A stretch of 40,851 bases of DNA from a virus: IMG/VR virus record IMGVR_UViG_3300046471_000248, positions 1-40,851 of that record. One strand, written 5' to 3'. This document shows, piece after piece, positions 22,681 to 31,344 of the stretch (position 1 is its first letter; every line of letters begins with the position of its first letter). Made by a program: the position numbers and the translations under genes. A model generated the notes under the pieces. That model made no database searches. It saw only the letters and a program-made list of their open reading frames with translations, and had not been told where the DNA came from.

Positions 22681-23607
22681 ATGGCCGCACCAACCAACAC
22701 CTACCAGAGCACCGGCGCCGTCGGTAACCGCGAAGACCTGACCGACGTCATCTCGCGCATCTCGCCCTCGGAGACCCCCTTCCTGTCGATGATCGGCACC
22801 GGCAAGGCTACTAACACCCTTCACGAGTTCCAGACCCAGGCCCTGGCCGCGCCCGGCGACAATGCCCAAGCTGAGGGCGACGATGCCACCAACGTGGTCG
22901 TGATCCCGACCCAGCGCCTGCAGAACCGCACCCAGATCGCCAGCAAAACCGTCCAGGTGTCGGGCACCCAGGAAAAGACCGACAGTGCCGGCCGCAAGTC
23001 GGAAATGGCCTACCAGATGGCTCTGAAGTCGGCCGAGCTGAAGACCGACATCGAATTCGGCCTGACCCAGAATGCCGTCTCGGCTGCCGGCCCGCGCAAG
23101 TCGCGCGGCCTGGTCGGCTGGGTCGATTCCGCCAACGCCAACGGCGGCACCGGCTACGCGGCGCCGAACTACGTGACCAACGTCGCGCAGACCGATGGCA
23201 CCACCCGCGCATTCACCGAATCGCTGCTGAAGGACGTGCTGCAAAAGTGCTACAGCTCGGGCGGCAACCCGAACGTGATCATGATGGGCCCGCTGCAGAA
23301 GCAGGCATTCTCGACCTTCACCGGCAACGCGCAGCGCCGCACCAACGCGGAAGACGAAAAGCTGTTCGCCTCGGTTGACGTGTACGTGTCCGATTTTGGC
23401 ACCCTGCGCGCCGTCCCGAACCGCATCCAACGCGCACGCGACGTGCACGTGCTGGAAAGCGGCAAGTGGAAGATGGCCTGGTTCCGCCCGTACTTCACCC
23501 AGGACCTGGCAAAAACCGGCGACTCGATCCGCAAGCAGATCCTGTGCGAATACTCGCTGGAAGCCATCAACCCGAAGGCCAACGGCATCATCGCCGACGT
23601 CCAGTAA
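22681..23607 (+). CDS. Major capsid protein (SU10/DUF5309 type)
   Basis: A 308-residue capsid protein of HK97 fold, SU10-like family. Family marks are YQSTGAVGNREDLTDVISRI (~8-27), SPSETPFLSMIGTGKA (~28-43), RLQNRTQIASKTVQVSGTQ (~79-97) and the C-terminal KTGDSIRKQILCEYSLE followed by NPKANGII. AGGAG lies seven bases upstream and an intrinsic terminator directly downstream, consistent with high expression of this structural gene. Confidence 0.94.
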   Translation: MAAPTNTYQSTGAVGNREDLTDVISRISPSETPFLSMIGTGKATNTLHEFQTQALAAPGDNAQAEGDDATNVVVIPTQRLQNRTQIASKTVQVSGTQEKTDSAGRKSEMAYQMALKSAELKTDIEFGLTQNAVSAAGPRKSRGLVGWVDSANANGGTGYAAPNYVTNVAQTDGTTRAFTESLLKDVLQKCYSSGGNPNVIMMGPLQKQAFSTFTGNAQRRTNAEDEKLFASVDVYVSDFGTLRAVPNRIQRARDVHVLESGKWKMAWFRPYFTQDLAKTGDSIRKQILCEYSLEAINPKANGIIADVQ

Positions 23608-23627
23608 TCCACCCCGCTGCAGCACAG

Positions 23628-23650
23628 ACGGCCCTACGGGGCCGTTTTTC
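23628..23650 (+). terminator. Intrinsic terminator after capsid gene
   Basis: ACGGCCC and GGGCCGT pair around a 4-base loop, followed by TTTTT. It would end part of the late transcripts after the capsid gene and lower expression of the genes that follow. Confidence 0.85.
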
Positions 23651-23668
23651 GTTTCTGCTGGAGAAAAC

Positions 23669-23962
23669 ATGACACTAAAAGCTTTCGCCCCGAGCGGCGA
23701 CGACAGCGACACGCTGGCCGTTACGACCGCCTCGGCCCGGGCTCAGCTCGATCCGAATTCCAACGCCGTGCGTGTGGTGAACGACGGCACCGCTACCGCG
23801 TTCATCCAATTCGGTGACGCGAACGTCGTCGCCACCACCGCGAAGATGCCAATCCGGCCAGGCGCGTCCGAGACCTTCACCAAGGGCTCCGCCGGCTACG
23901 TCGCGGCGATCTGCGCGAGCGGCTCCACCACGCTCTACGTCACCTGCGGCGAGGGCCTGTGA
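23669..23962 (+). CDS. Small beta-rich virion-region protein (97 aa)
   Basis: Starts at ATG after GGAGAAAAC. The 97-residue product is almost all beta-prone (AVRVVNDGTATAFIQFGDAN, GSTTLYVTCGEG) with no charge clusters. Small beta proteins directly after the capsid gene are often head decoration proteins; no family is recognised, so this is suggested by context only. The stop overlaps the next ATG by one base. Confidence 0.75.
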   Translation: MTLKAFAPSGDDSDTLAVTTASARAQLDPNSNAVRVVNDGTATAFIQFGDANVVATTAKMPIRPGASETFTKGSAGYVAAICASGSTTLYVTCGEGL

Positions 23963-24792
23963 TGAAGCGCGTGATCATGCTCACCGCAGCCCTGCTGCTG
24001 GCCGCCTGTAGCGCCGCACCGGCCGTTGCCGGCCCGAACTCGCTGATCATCACCCAGCGCAACGACGCCGACACCGGCAACATTCTGCGCACGCTGGAAA
24101 ACCCGGCTACCGACGGCATTCTGGTGTGGCGCAAGAGCACCCAGCGGCCTGCCTACATCACCCTCGGCTCGGGCTTTTCCGTCAGCGGCGGCATGCTCAC
24201 GGTGTCCGGCGCGACTGGTCCACAAGGGCCTGCTGGCACCGCCGGCGCGGATGGCAAGTCCGCCTACCAGGTCGCAGTCGACACCGGCTATTCCGGAACC
24301 GTGGCCGCCTGGCTGGCATCGCTCAAGGGTGCGGATGGCGCCACGGGCGCCACCGGTGCCACCGGCAAGGACGGCAAGGACGGCTTGAGCATCACCGGCC
24401 CCGCTGGCCCAGCCGGCACGCCCGCACCGCCGTTCAACTTCGGTCTGCCGGTGGCGCGCACGCTCGCCGTGTCGACCGCCTACCAAGCGCTGGTTCCCGC
24501 GAAACCGGGAATCGTTACCGTCAGCCCGGTATGCACCGCAAGCCTGTCCCTGTCCGGTGGCGGCACGTGCACGCTGCAGGCGCGCATTGGCGCAGCCGGC
24601 CTGACCTGCTCCACCGGCACGGTGGTCGCCACCTGGGCGAATGGGAACACCGGCGCGCTGACGGTGGGCCTGGCCCTGAACCAGATCATCGGCAGCCCGT
24701 ACGGCATCAACATGCCGACCGGTGCCTTTTTCGTGCTGTGCCCCACGGCCGGCACCTTCACCATCACCGCGGTCGACCAAACCGCTGGCTGA
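23962..24792 (+). CDS. Collagen-like lipoprotein in the structural operon
   Basis: A 276-residue protein with a lipoprotein signal (MKRVIMLTAALLLAACSA, Cys ~16), a ~40-residue lead domain and two short runs of Gly-X-Y triplets (GATGPQGPAGTAGADGKS ~74-91; GATGATGKDGKDG ~118-130 and GPAGPAGTPA). A beta-rich C-terminal domain with cysteines follows. Collagen triplets trimerise phage fibres, but a secretion signal is abnormal for a virion protein. It could be a cell-surface protein made late in infection, or the N-terminus may serve another purpose. The ATG is chosen for the TGATG overlap; GTG at 23959 is possible. Confidence 0.82.
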   Translation: MKRVIMLTAALLLAACSAAPAVAGPNSLIITQRNDADTGNILRTLENPATDGILVWRKSTQRPAYITLGSGFSVSGGMLTVSGATGPQGPAGTAGADGKSAYQVAVDTGYSGTVAAWLASLKGADGATGATGATGKDGKDGLSITGPAGPAGTPAPPFNFGLPVARTLAVSTAYQALVPAKPGIVTVSPVCTASLSLSGGGTCTLQARIGAAGLTCSTGTVVATWANGNTGALTVGLALNQIIGSPYGINMPTGAFFVLCPTAGTFTITAVDQTAG

Positions 24793-24808
24793 TCCGAAAG
24801 AGCAAGCA

Positions 24809-25093
24809 ATGAAACTCGACACCCGCATTTTCACGCAGGACGACAAGCTGGTTGTCGGCCGCTCGCAGGACTGCACGGCCATCCTCGAGGATGCCGTCCG
24901 CCGCCACAACGAAGGCCACCACGGCACCGCCGACGTCAAGCACGCTGCCCGCATCCCGAACGTGATCGTCGAGAAGTACTGCAACGACAACGGCATCAGC
25001 TTCCACGAATTCATGGGCGACGAGGTGCACATCAAGCGCCTGGTGCAGCACCCGGACAACAGCATGTTCCGCATCTGGAAAGGTAAATTTTGA
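24809..25093 (+). CDS. Small virion-region hypothetical protein (94 aa)
   Basis: A 94-residue soluble protein with many His residues (RRHNEGHHGTADVKHAARI) and a C-terminal HIKRLVQHPDNSMFRIWKG. The ATG is preceded by AAGAGCAAGC, a weak ribosome-binding site. Its stop overlaps the tailspike start. No family recognised. Confidence 0.7.
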   Translation: MKLDTRIFTQDDKLVVGRSQDCTAILEDAVRRHNEGHHGTADVKHAARIPNVIVEKYCNDNGISFHEFMGDEVHIKRLVQHPDNSMFRIWKGKF

Positions 25094-27438
25094 TGCAGGC
25101 ATATCAAGAAAACATCTCGGCCAAGGTTAGCGGCGTACTGTCGCCTGTGCTGGGCGTGAAGGTCACTGTCGTCGACACCGCCACCGGAAACCCCGCGACC
25201 CTGTACAGCGACAACGGCGTTACCGGCATCCAGCAACCGCTGGTGACCGACGAAACCGGTTACTTCGGCTTCTACGCCGCCAATGGGCACTACAAGGTGT
25301 CGTTCAGCAGCGCCCAGATCACGCTGGCACCGCGCGTGGTGCAGCTCTATGACCCCGCCGACGACGCCCCGCTGACCCAGTCGCAGGCCGCCGCGGCGAG
25401 CGGCTCCTCGCGAATCGGCTACCAGCCAGCCGGCGGCGTGTCGCGCTCCATCGAGAACAAGCTGTTCGAGACCATCAGCATCCACGACTACGGCGGCCGC
25501 GACGACTTCAGCAACGCCGGCGGCACCGACAACGCGGTGGCGCTGGCCAAGGTGACCGCCGCTTTCCCGAATGGCTGCATCATCCGGTTCCCGAAGACCA
25601 ACACGGGCATGTACGACTTCAAGAGCTACGGCGCCGGCAACCTGAACCTGTACACCTACGACGTCGAAGACGGCGTGACCCTGCGCTTTCCTGTGAACGC
25701 GATGATGGGCCAGAGCTTCAGCAAGTGGACCCGCGACACCGTTTGCTACTTCAAGGACCTGAACACCCGCTACACGATGAAGTCGAGCTTCCCGAGCACC
25801 GGGCAGGCACGGTTCCATCTGAACAAGACGCAGTACATGGGCCCGGGCGACCGCGACACTACTGTCGCCTCGGTGGTCGACCTGACGGCAGCCAGCATCG
25901 AGAAGTTCGACTGCGCGTGGCCCGACGGCCCGCTAACCGTGAGCAGCTCGATCACCACTACGAACAAGAAGGCCAGCATTGCGCTGGCCGCAGGTAACAA
26001 CGGCATCAAAGGTATCGCCCTGCCGGCGTTCCCTGGCGCCGAGTATTCGTGCACGTTCGAGACGCCCGCGGGCTGGGATGGCTTCTACATCCTCGGCGCG
26101 CTGACGCAGAACGGCTTCGACGTCATGTACGAGGCGACGGCCCCCGGCACTGGCGCATCCCGTATGGTGAAGGAATTTGGCTCGCCAGCAGTGAACAGCG
26201 CAGTCAAGTTTCGTGGATCCGGCAACACCGCCTCGACCTGGGTAAAAAACAGCTATTGCACGGTGCGCTGCCTGACCAGCAACAGCTTTGAAGTCTTGGT
26301 CAATGGCGTAAGGCGCTACCGTGCCTGGTCGACCAATTCCGCCCTGCGCAGCGTCTTCATCGGCGCCGGTTTTGGCTCGGCGGCGGCCACCATCGGCGTG
26401 CGTGACGTCTTGCTGTCCCGCTCGAAGCTGACGGCCGGGCAGAAGCCGCTGAAGATCATGTCGGTCGGCGACTCGATCACCGACGGCCAGATCCACGGCA
26501 ACTGGCCCAACTTCATGGCGCAGGCCCTGGAGGGCACGATGGGCATCCGCGTATCGCGCCTGGTCAACATCGCGGTGTCCGGCGCCAAGACCAGTGACCA
26601 ATACGCCAGCCTGCTCACGGCCGACATCAGCGATATCGACGTGGCCGTGATCCTGATCGGCGTGAACGACATCCAGGCGCAGACCGACGTCGAGAATGAT
26701 TTCATCTTCAACATCGGACGCATCCTCGACCGGTTCAATAACGCCGGCATACCGTGCGTGGTCGGCATTCCCACCATGTTCTATTCGCGTGCACTGGCGG
26801 CAGGGATCACGGGTTTTGCGACGCAGGGCGTTGATGCGCTGAACTACGACAGGGGCGGACTGTACCGAGGTCGCCTGGCGTACGAGGTGGCCAGCCGAAA
26901 CCCGGTGATGAACCGCCTTTGCTCCAGCACGCTCGAGGATCTCGGCCCGGTGCTGGCTGACTGGCTCGCGGACGCGGAAGGCGTTGACTCCATCGTGGTC
27001 GACAACATCCACCCGACCAGCCACGCGCGCCGCCTGATCGGCTACGGGATCGCACGTTCGGTGGCCGGCCTGCTGGCGCCGCACACGTCGCGCGCCTACC
27101 CGCGCACCGGCATTCAGCCGTCGTGGTTCCTCAACAGCTGGTCGAACACCAACGGATCGGCCAGCTACGAGATCGACGAGGCCGGCACCCTGGGGCTGCG
27201 CGGGCTGATCGACAAGGGCGCGGGCTCGATCGCGGACGGCACCGACCTGTTCGTGCTGCCGCCGAACCTGCGACCCACGACCAGCATCACCTTGCCCTGC
27301 ATCGTGACCGGCGCGGCGTTCAACGCGATTGCGCGCGTGCTGATCGACAACAACACGGGCAAGGCGACGCTGTTTGGCGCGCCGACGGGCACCACTGGCA
27401 TCTACCTGGACAGCATTCATTACAAGCTGAACTGGTGA
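25093..27438 (+). CDS. Tailspike with SGNH/GDSL esterase domain
   Basis: A 781-residue receptor-binding protein. The N-terminal ~100 residues form a beta domain (VKVTVVDTATGNP, TDETGYFGFYA) likely anchoring it to the virion. A pectate-lyase-3-like opening follows (ISIHDYGGRDDF then TDNAVALAKVTAAFP, ~130-165), as in spike beta-helices. A jelly-roll-like carbohydrate-binding region spans ~260-440. An SGNH hydrolase domain runs ~450-670 with block I GDSITDG (Ser ~461), block III GVNDIQ (Asn ~525) and block V DNIHPTSH (Asp ~637, His ~640). The final ~90 residues form another beta domain. It probably deacetylates a capsule or exopolysaccharide during adsorption. The ATG overlaps the preceding stop; TTG at 25090 is possible. 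Confidence 0.9.
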   Translation: MQAYQENISAKVSGVLSPVLGVKVTVVDTATGNPATLYSDNGVTGIQQPLVTDETGYFGFYAANGHYKVSFSSAQITLAPRVVQLYDPADDAPLTQSQAAAASGSSRIGYQPAGGVSRSIENKLFETISIHDYGGRDDFSNAGGTDNAVALAKVTAAFPNGCIIRFPKTNTGMYDFKSYGAGNLNLYTYDVEDGVTLRFPVNAMMGQSFSKWTRDTVCYFKDLNTRYTMKSSFPSTGQARFHLNKTQYMGPGDRDTTVASVVDLTAASIEKFDCAWPDGPLTVSSSITTTNKKASIALAAGNNGIKGIALPAFPGAEYSCTFETPAGWDGFYILGALTQNGFDVMYEATAPGTGASRMVKEFGSPAVNSAVKFRGSGNTASTWVKNSYCTVRCLTSNSFEVLVNGVRRYRAWSTNSALRSVFIGAGFGSAAATIGVRDVLLSRSKLTAGQKPLKIMSVGDSITDGQIHGNWPNFMAQALEGTMGIRVSRLVNIAVSGAKTSDQYASLLTADISDIDVAVILIGVNDIQAQTDVENDFIFNIGRILDRFNNAGIPCVVGIPTMFYSRALAAGITGFATQGVDALNYDRGGLYRGRLAYEVASRNPVMNRLCSSTLEDLGPVLADWLADAEGVDSIVVDNIHPTSHARRLIGYGIARSVAGLLAPHTSRAYPRTGIQPSWFLNSWSNTNGSASYEIDEAGTLGLRGLIDKGAGSIADGTDLFVLPPNLRPTTSITLPCIVTGAAFNAIARVLIDNNTGKATLFGAPTGTTGIYLDSIHYKLNW

Positions 27439-27461
27439 CCAACATATAACGCGGGAAGAAT

Positions 27462-28103
27462 ATGGCCCTCATCGGCGTAACCATTGGCACAAACTCATCG
27501 CGCGACTACGACTGGCTGCGCGCCTCGGTCGGTAAGTGGCTGCATCGCACCGACCTGGCGGACCTCATCCCGGACTTCGTCATGCTGGCCGAAAAGCGCA
27601 TCAACGGCATGCTCGAGGCGCGCGCGCAGGACCTGGCGGCGATTCTGACCACCGAGGCCGGGGTGTCCACCGTCGATCTGCCGCGCGACCTGAATGCAAT
27701 TCACTCACTGTCGCTGCCTGTCTACGGCGACATCGACCACATGGACACGCGCACCTTCGAGCGCGTCTATGCGGCCAGCGGCGCCGGCGCGCCACGGCAT
27801 TACGCCATCGTCGGCAACTCGCTGAGACTGGGCCCGGCGCCGGACGCGGTATATAGCATCGAATGCGTCTACCGTGCGGGGGTGCCAGCCCTGGCGGACA
27901 ACGCCGGTACGAACTGGCTCATCGAGCAGCACGCGGAGATTTACCTGGCCGCGACGATGTGCGAGGCGCTGATCTATATCGGCAACGCCGAAAAGCTGGC
28001 CACCTGGGAAGCCAAGTACGGCGCCGCGGTGACCGCCCTGAACTCGACCGACTCGGAAGTCGCCGGCCCGCTGGTGGTGCGCACCGATTCCAGCAAACCG
28101 TAA
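27462..28103 (+). CDS. Head-tail adaptor protein
   Basis: A 213-residue protein with the pattern of podovirus adaptor proteins: WLHRTDLADLIPDFVMLAEKRING-type opening (~27-50) and LPRDLNAIHSLSLPVYGD. The C-terminal helical part has NWLIEQHAEIYLAATMCEAL followed by a basic/aromatic helix. Adaptors join the portal to the tail. Placement after the tailspike rather than next to the capsid genes is unusual. Confidence 0.8.
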   Translation: MALIGVTIGTNSSRDYDWLRASVGKWLHRTDLADLIPDFVMLAEKRINGMLEARAQDLAAILTTEAGVSTVDLPRDLNAIHSLSLPVYGDIDHMDTRTFERVYAASGAGAPRHYAIVGNSLRLGPAPDAVYSIECVYRAGVPALADNAGTNWLIEQHAEIYLAATMCEALIYIGNAEKLATWEAKYGAAVTALNSTDSEVAGPLVVRTDSSKP

Positions 28104-28112
28104 GGACACAAC

Positions 28113-28970
28113 ATGGCTGTAGAAAATGTCACCTATGTGGGCGACCTCGATCCACTGCGTCCGGATGGCGCCTCGCCGAAAAATGAGGGCGACGATCACC
28201 TCCGCAATCTCAAAAAGGCGATCTCGAACAGCTTCGCCGGCTTCGTGGGCGCTGTGATGGTCACCGGCGTCGACGCCGGTCCGGCCAACGCCTATACCCT
28301 GGCCCCGGCCGACCAGCTGCCTGGCTACGTCGCGCGCATGCTCGCCGTGTTCGTGCCGACCGTCAGCAATACAGGCCCGTCCACCCTGAACATCTCGGGG
28401 CTCGGTGCCAAGCCGATCCTCTCGGTGTCGGGCGCGCCGCTGGTGGCTGGCGACCTGACGGCGGGCCGGTTCTACTCCGTCTTCTACGACGGCGCGGCCT
28501 TCCGCCTCGACAACGTCACGCAGAACTACGTCGACCAGCTGGTGATCAGCGGCTCGGTGCCAGGCGTGAAGGACCCGGCCAACGCCGGCAAGGTCTTCGG
28601 CTCGACCGGCTCGGCCGGCCAGTGGGTTGCCCTCGACGGGCGCGGCGACCCATCCCTCAGCAAGGGCAACAGCGGCACCTCGCCGCAGGTCGTTGACTAC
28701 CGGGATGGCGAAGGTCAGACGATCATGGCAACCGGGGCATTCACGCTGTCGGCAGCAGGCTTCCCCTCCGGCCGCTTCGCGTCGGTCCTGGTGCGCGGCT
28801 TCGCTCTGGGCGCCTACTCGATCATCACCAGTGGCATTACCTGGGTGAAGACGGACGGCACGACCACGAGCAACTTCAGCGCGTCGGGCATCACGTTCCC
28901 GAGCGTCGGCGAAGCCTTCTTCGCCCTGTTTTCCTACGGTGACGGGACGATTTACGGGAAGGCCGCATGA
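28113..28970 (+). CDS. Tail fibre-like protein
   Basis: A 285-residue protein opening ENVTYVGDLDPLRPDG followed by NEGDDHLRNLKKAI, a conserved virion-anchoring N-terminus of many phage tail proteins. A beta-rich middle (STLNISGLGAKPILSVSGAP) and a C-terminal Gly/Ser/Thr-rich beta domain follow. AAGGAC precedes the ATG. It probably forms an accessory fibre together with the next product; receptor unknown. Confidence 0.78.
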   Translation: MAVENVTYVGDLDPLRPDGASPKNEGDDHLRNLKKAISNSFAGFVGAVMVTGVDAGPANAYTLAPADQLPGYVARMLAVFVPTVSNTGPSTLNISGLGAKPILSVSGAPLVAGDLTAGRFYSVFYDGAAFRLDNVTQNYVDQLVISGSVPGVKDPANAGKVFGSTGSAGQWVALDGRGDPSLSKGNSGTSPQVVDYRDGEGQTIMATGAFTLSAAGFPSGRFASVLVRGFALGAYSIITSGITWVKTDGTTTSNFSASGITFPSVGEAFFALFSYGDGTIYGKAA

Positions 28971-29488
28971 ACCCGGCCACGCAGGCAGTGATTTGTGGCC
29001 GGCGCCGCCAGCAGGTCACCGAGACCTTCATGACCAATGCGGGCTGGGCGGCGCCTATCACGACCAGTCGCATCGAAAACGCTTCGGGAAAGGGGGTGGC
29101 TGGGGCCGCAGGCACGCCGGCAACTCCGGTGCAGAAGACCGAATACCAGTACGGCTTTTATAAAAAGTCGGGCGGCATTGACTACGAAACGGCAGTCGTC
29201 GACGGCTGGCCGAAAGGCTCGTCGTACTACTGCGATCCATACAGGGCCTTCGACAACAATCCGGATTACAGCGGCTATTACGTCTGCTACCGACCGTACA
29301 CGGATTACGTCGGCGGATCCGGTCCCACCACTGGCGCCGCCGCAACCGCATTCGGCCAGGACTTCCCGGGAGGGACCGGCGGGCCGGCGCAGACAACCAG
29401 CATCAACAACATCGCGATCACGCCGGGGGCGACCTACACCATCGTGGTGCCGGCAGGTGGTTCGCTGACGATCACCTACTTCAAGTGA
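28967..29488 (+). CDS. Probable tail/fibre accessory protein (173 aa)
   Basis: The ATG overlaps the fibre stop by 4 bases. The protein has an N-terminal basic helix (VICGRRRQQVTETFM), a Tyr-rich region (YQYGFYKKSGGIDYE, DNNPDYSGYYVCYRPY) and a Gly/Thr-rich beta C-terminus (TYTIVVPAGGSLTITYF) typical of fibre tips. It may be an adhesin tip paired with the upstream fibre. No specific family recognised. Confidence 0.75.
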   Translation: MNPATQAVICGRRRQQVTETFMTNAGWAAPITTSRIENASGKGVAGAAGTPATPVQKTEYQYGFYKKSGGIDYETAVVDGWPKGSSYYCDPYRAFDNNPDYSGYYVCYRPYTDYVGGSGPTTGAAATAFGQDFPGGTGGPAQTTSINNIAITPGATYTIVVPAGGSLTITYFK

Positions 29489-29494
29489 GGGCGC

Positions 29495-31057
29495 ATGCCA
29501 AACATCAGGTTCGACAAGGTCGGCGCCGTCGGCGTGATCAAGGACATTTCGCCGGCTGAGCTGCCGGCTGGAGCGTGGTCGGACGCGCAGAACATCCGGT
29601 TCCAGGATGGCGCAGCACTCCAGTTCCTCGGGCATGGTCAGGTGTACCTGTCGCCGTCCGAGGCTCCGCAGTACCTGCTGCAGGCCAACGTGGCCGGCGC
29701 CCGGTACTGGCTGTACGCCACAGCCGGCAAGCAGTTCGCAGCATCCAACGCCTCTGGCGCCTCGGTGCACACGAACATCACCCACGCGACCCCGCGCACC
29801 GGCACAGTCAACGCTTGGTCCGGCTGCGTGTTCGGCGGCGTGCCGGTGCTGAACGCGGGCGACGGCAAGCCGCCCATGTATTGGGACCAGAACCTGACCC
29901 ACAAATTTGTCGATCTGCCAGCCTGGCCGGCGGGCGCGTCCTGCAAGGTGCTCCGCCAGTACAAGAACTTGCTGATCGCGCTAAGCGTCACGAAGGGCGC
30001 GACGCCCTACCCCTTCATGGTGAAATGGTCGTCGCTGGCCGTCGCGGGATCGCTGCCGGCCACCTGGAACGAGGCGGACGCCACGCAGGACGCCGGCGAG
30101 TTCGACCTGGCCGAGGGACAGGATCCCATCGTCGATGGTCTGGGCCTGAAGGACAGCTTCATCGTCTACAAGGAAAGCAGCACCTGGGCAATCGACTACA
30201 TCGGCGGCCAGTTCATCCTGAAGAGCCGCAAGGTGTCGGGCATGAGCGGGCTGCTGAACATGAACTGCGCGGTCGACTTCGACAGCGGCATGCAGAACAT
30301 GCACTTTGCGGTGACCGGCAGCGACATCGTGATCCACGACGGCTTTTCCGCCCAGTCGGTGCTGAGCAAGAAGGCGCGCCGCTTCTTTTTCCAGGACATC
30401 GACGTGGCCAACAAGGGCAAGGTGTTCGTCTTCAAGAACCCGTTCCTGAACGAGATTTTCGTCTGCTACCCAACGATTGGCTCGACCTGGTGCGATACCG
30501 CGCTGGTCTACAACTACGGCGACGGAACGGTCAGCTTCCGGTCCCTGCCCAACGTGACGCACGCGGCCTATGGCCCGGTGGACAACTCGCTGGCCGGCAA
30601 CTGGAATCAGGACAGCGCGCCGTGGGACACCGACCTGACGGCCTGGAACGGGCCGGATTACACGCCCGATACCGCTCGCGTGATGATGGGCAGCGCCGAC
30701 GTCAAGCTGCTGCTGCTCGATGCGTCGGCCAGCTTCGATGGCGCGCTGCCCGACGCTTTCCTCGAGCGCCGCGGCCTGGCTTTCGACGCGCCCGAGCGGA
30801 TCAAGGAAATCAGCGGCGTGCGCCCGCGCATCACCGGCAACCGCGGCGGCACCGTGGTCGTGCGCCTGGGCTATGCCGACGGTCCGGACGACGATCCCAC
30901 CTGGGCGCCGCCGCTGACATTCACCATCGGGAGCACGCTCAAGCTCGACCAGTTCGTGTCCGGCCGCTACCTGGCGATCCGCTTCGAAACCGGCACCGCA
31001 TTCAGCTGGAAGCTGGACGGCTTCGCGCTGACCGTCAACGACGCAGGGGAATTCTGA
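29495..31057 (+). CDS. Tail nozzle / packaged-DNA stabilisation protein
   Basis: A 520-residue beta-rich protein with repeated blades (WYATAGKQF-like LYATAGKQFA, VPVLNAGDGKPPMYW, KDSFIVYKESSTWAIDYI, VFKNPFLNEIFVCYPTIG). This is the pattern of the P22 gp10/nozzle propeller family that closes the tail channel. It opens PNIRFDKVGAVGVIKDISP, a common start in these proteins. GAGG lies before the ATG. The position after fibres and before ejection proteins fits. Confidence 0.83.
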   Translation: MPNIRFDKVGAVGVIKDISPAELPAGAWSDAQNIRFQDGAALQFLGHGQVYLSPSEAPQYLLQANVAGARYWLYATAGKQFAASNASGASVHTNITHATPRTGTVNAWSGCVFGGVPVLNAGDGKPPMYWDQNLTHKFVDLPAWPAGASCKVLRQYKNLLIALSVTKGATPYPFMVKWSSLAVAGSLPATWNEADATQDAGEFDLAEGQDPIVDGLGLKDSFIVYKESSTWAIDYIGGQFILKSRKVSGMSGLLNMNCAVDFDSGMQNMHFAVTGSDIVIHDGFSAQSVLSKKARRFFFQDIDVANKGKVFVFKNPFLNEIFVCYPTIGSTWCDTALVYNYGDGTVSFRSLPNVTHAAYGPVDNSLAGNWNQDSAPWDTDLTAWNGPDYTPDTARVMMGSADVKLLLLDASASFDGALPDAFLERRGLAFDAPERIKEISGVRPRITGNRGGTVVVRLGYADGPDDDPTWAPPLTFTIGSTLKLDQFVSGRYLAIRFETGTAFSWKLDGFALTVNDAGEF

Positions 31058-31329
31058 TGCGATCGATCAGCAGCAGCACCGCCAGCTACCAGCCCGGCGA
31101 CCCGCCAGCGGACCCGGCGCAAATGCAGCGCTTCCTGCGCGAAGAGCTGGCGAGGATCAAGGCGGCCTACGACGTGCTGGCTGCCGGTTACGCACCGGTC
31201 ACCTACATGCCGCCGGCGAAACCGCGCATGGGCATGACCCGCTACGCGGATGGCGTCCAGTGGGACCCCGGCAGCGGCGAGGGCTTCTATTACTACAACA
31301 GCCACGGCGTATGGACGCCGTTCGGCTAA
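31057..31329 (+). CDS. Small tail-region protein (90 aa)
   Basis: Starts TGATG, overlapping the nozzle stop by one base. It has a Ser-rich N-terminus, a helix MQRFLREELARIKAAYDVL (~23-41) and an aromatic, Gly-rich end (GEGFYYYNSHGVWTPFG). Such small proteins with a terminal aromatic beta segment are common between tail and ejection genes. Family not certain. Confidence 0.75.
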   Translation: MRSISSSTASYQPGDPPADPAQMQRFLREELARIKAAYDVLAAGYAPVTYMPPAKPRMGMTRYADGVQWDPGSGEGFYYYNSHGVWTPFG

Positions 31330-31344
31330 CCTGAAAGGAATGAC

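Noticed and set aside
29575-31056. Long Arg-rich plus-strand frame overlapping the nozzle gene
   Set aside because: Only its last part (31057-31329) is a real gene with its own TGATG start; the rest is an off-frame reading.
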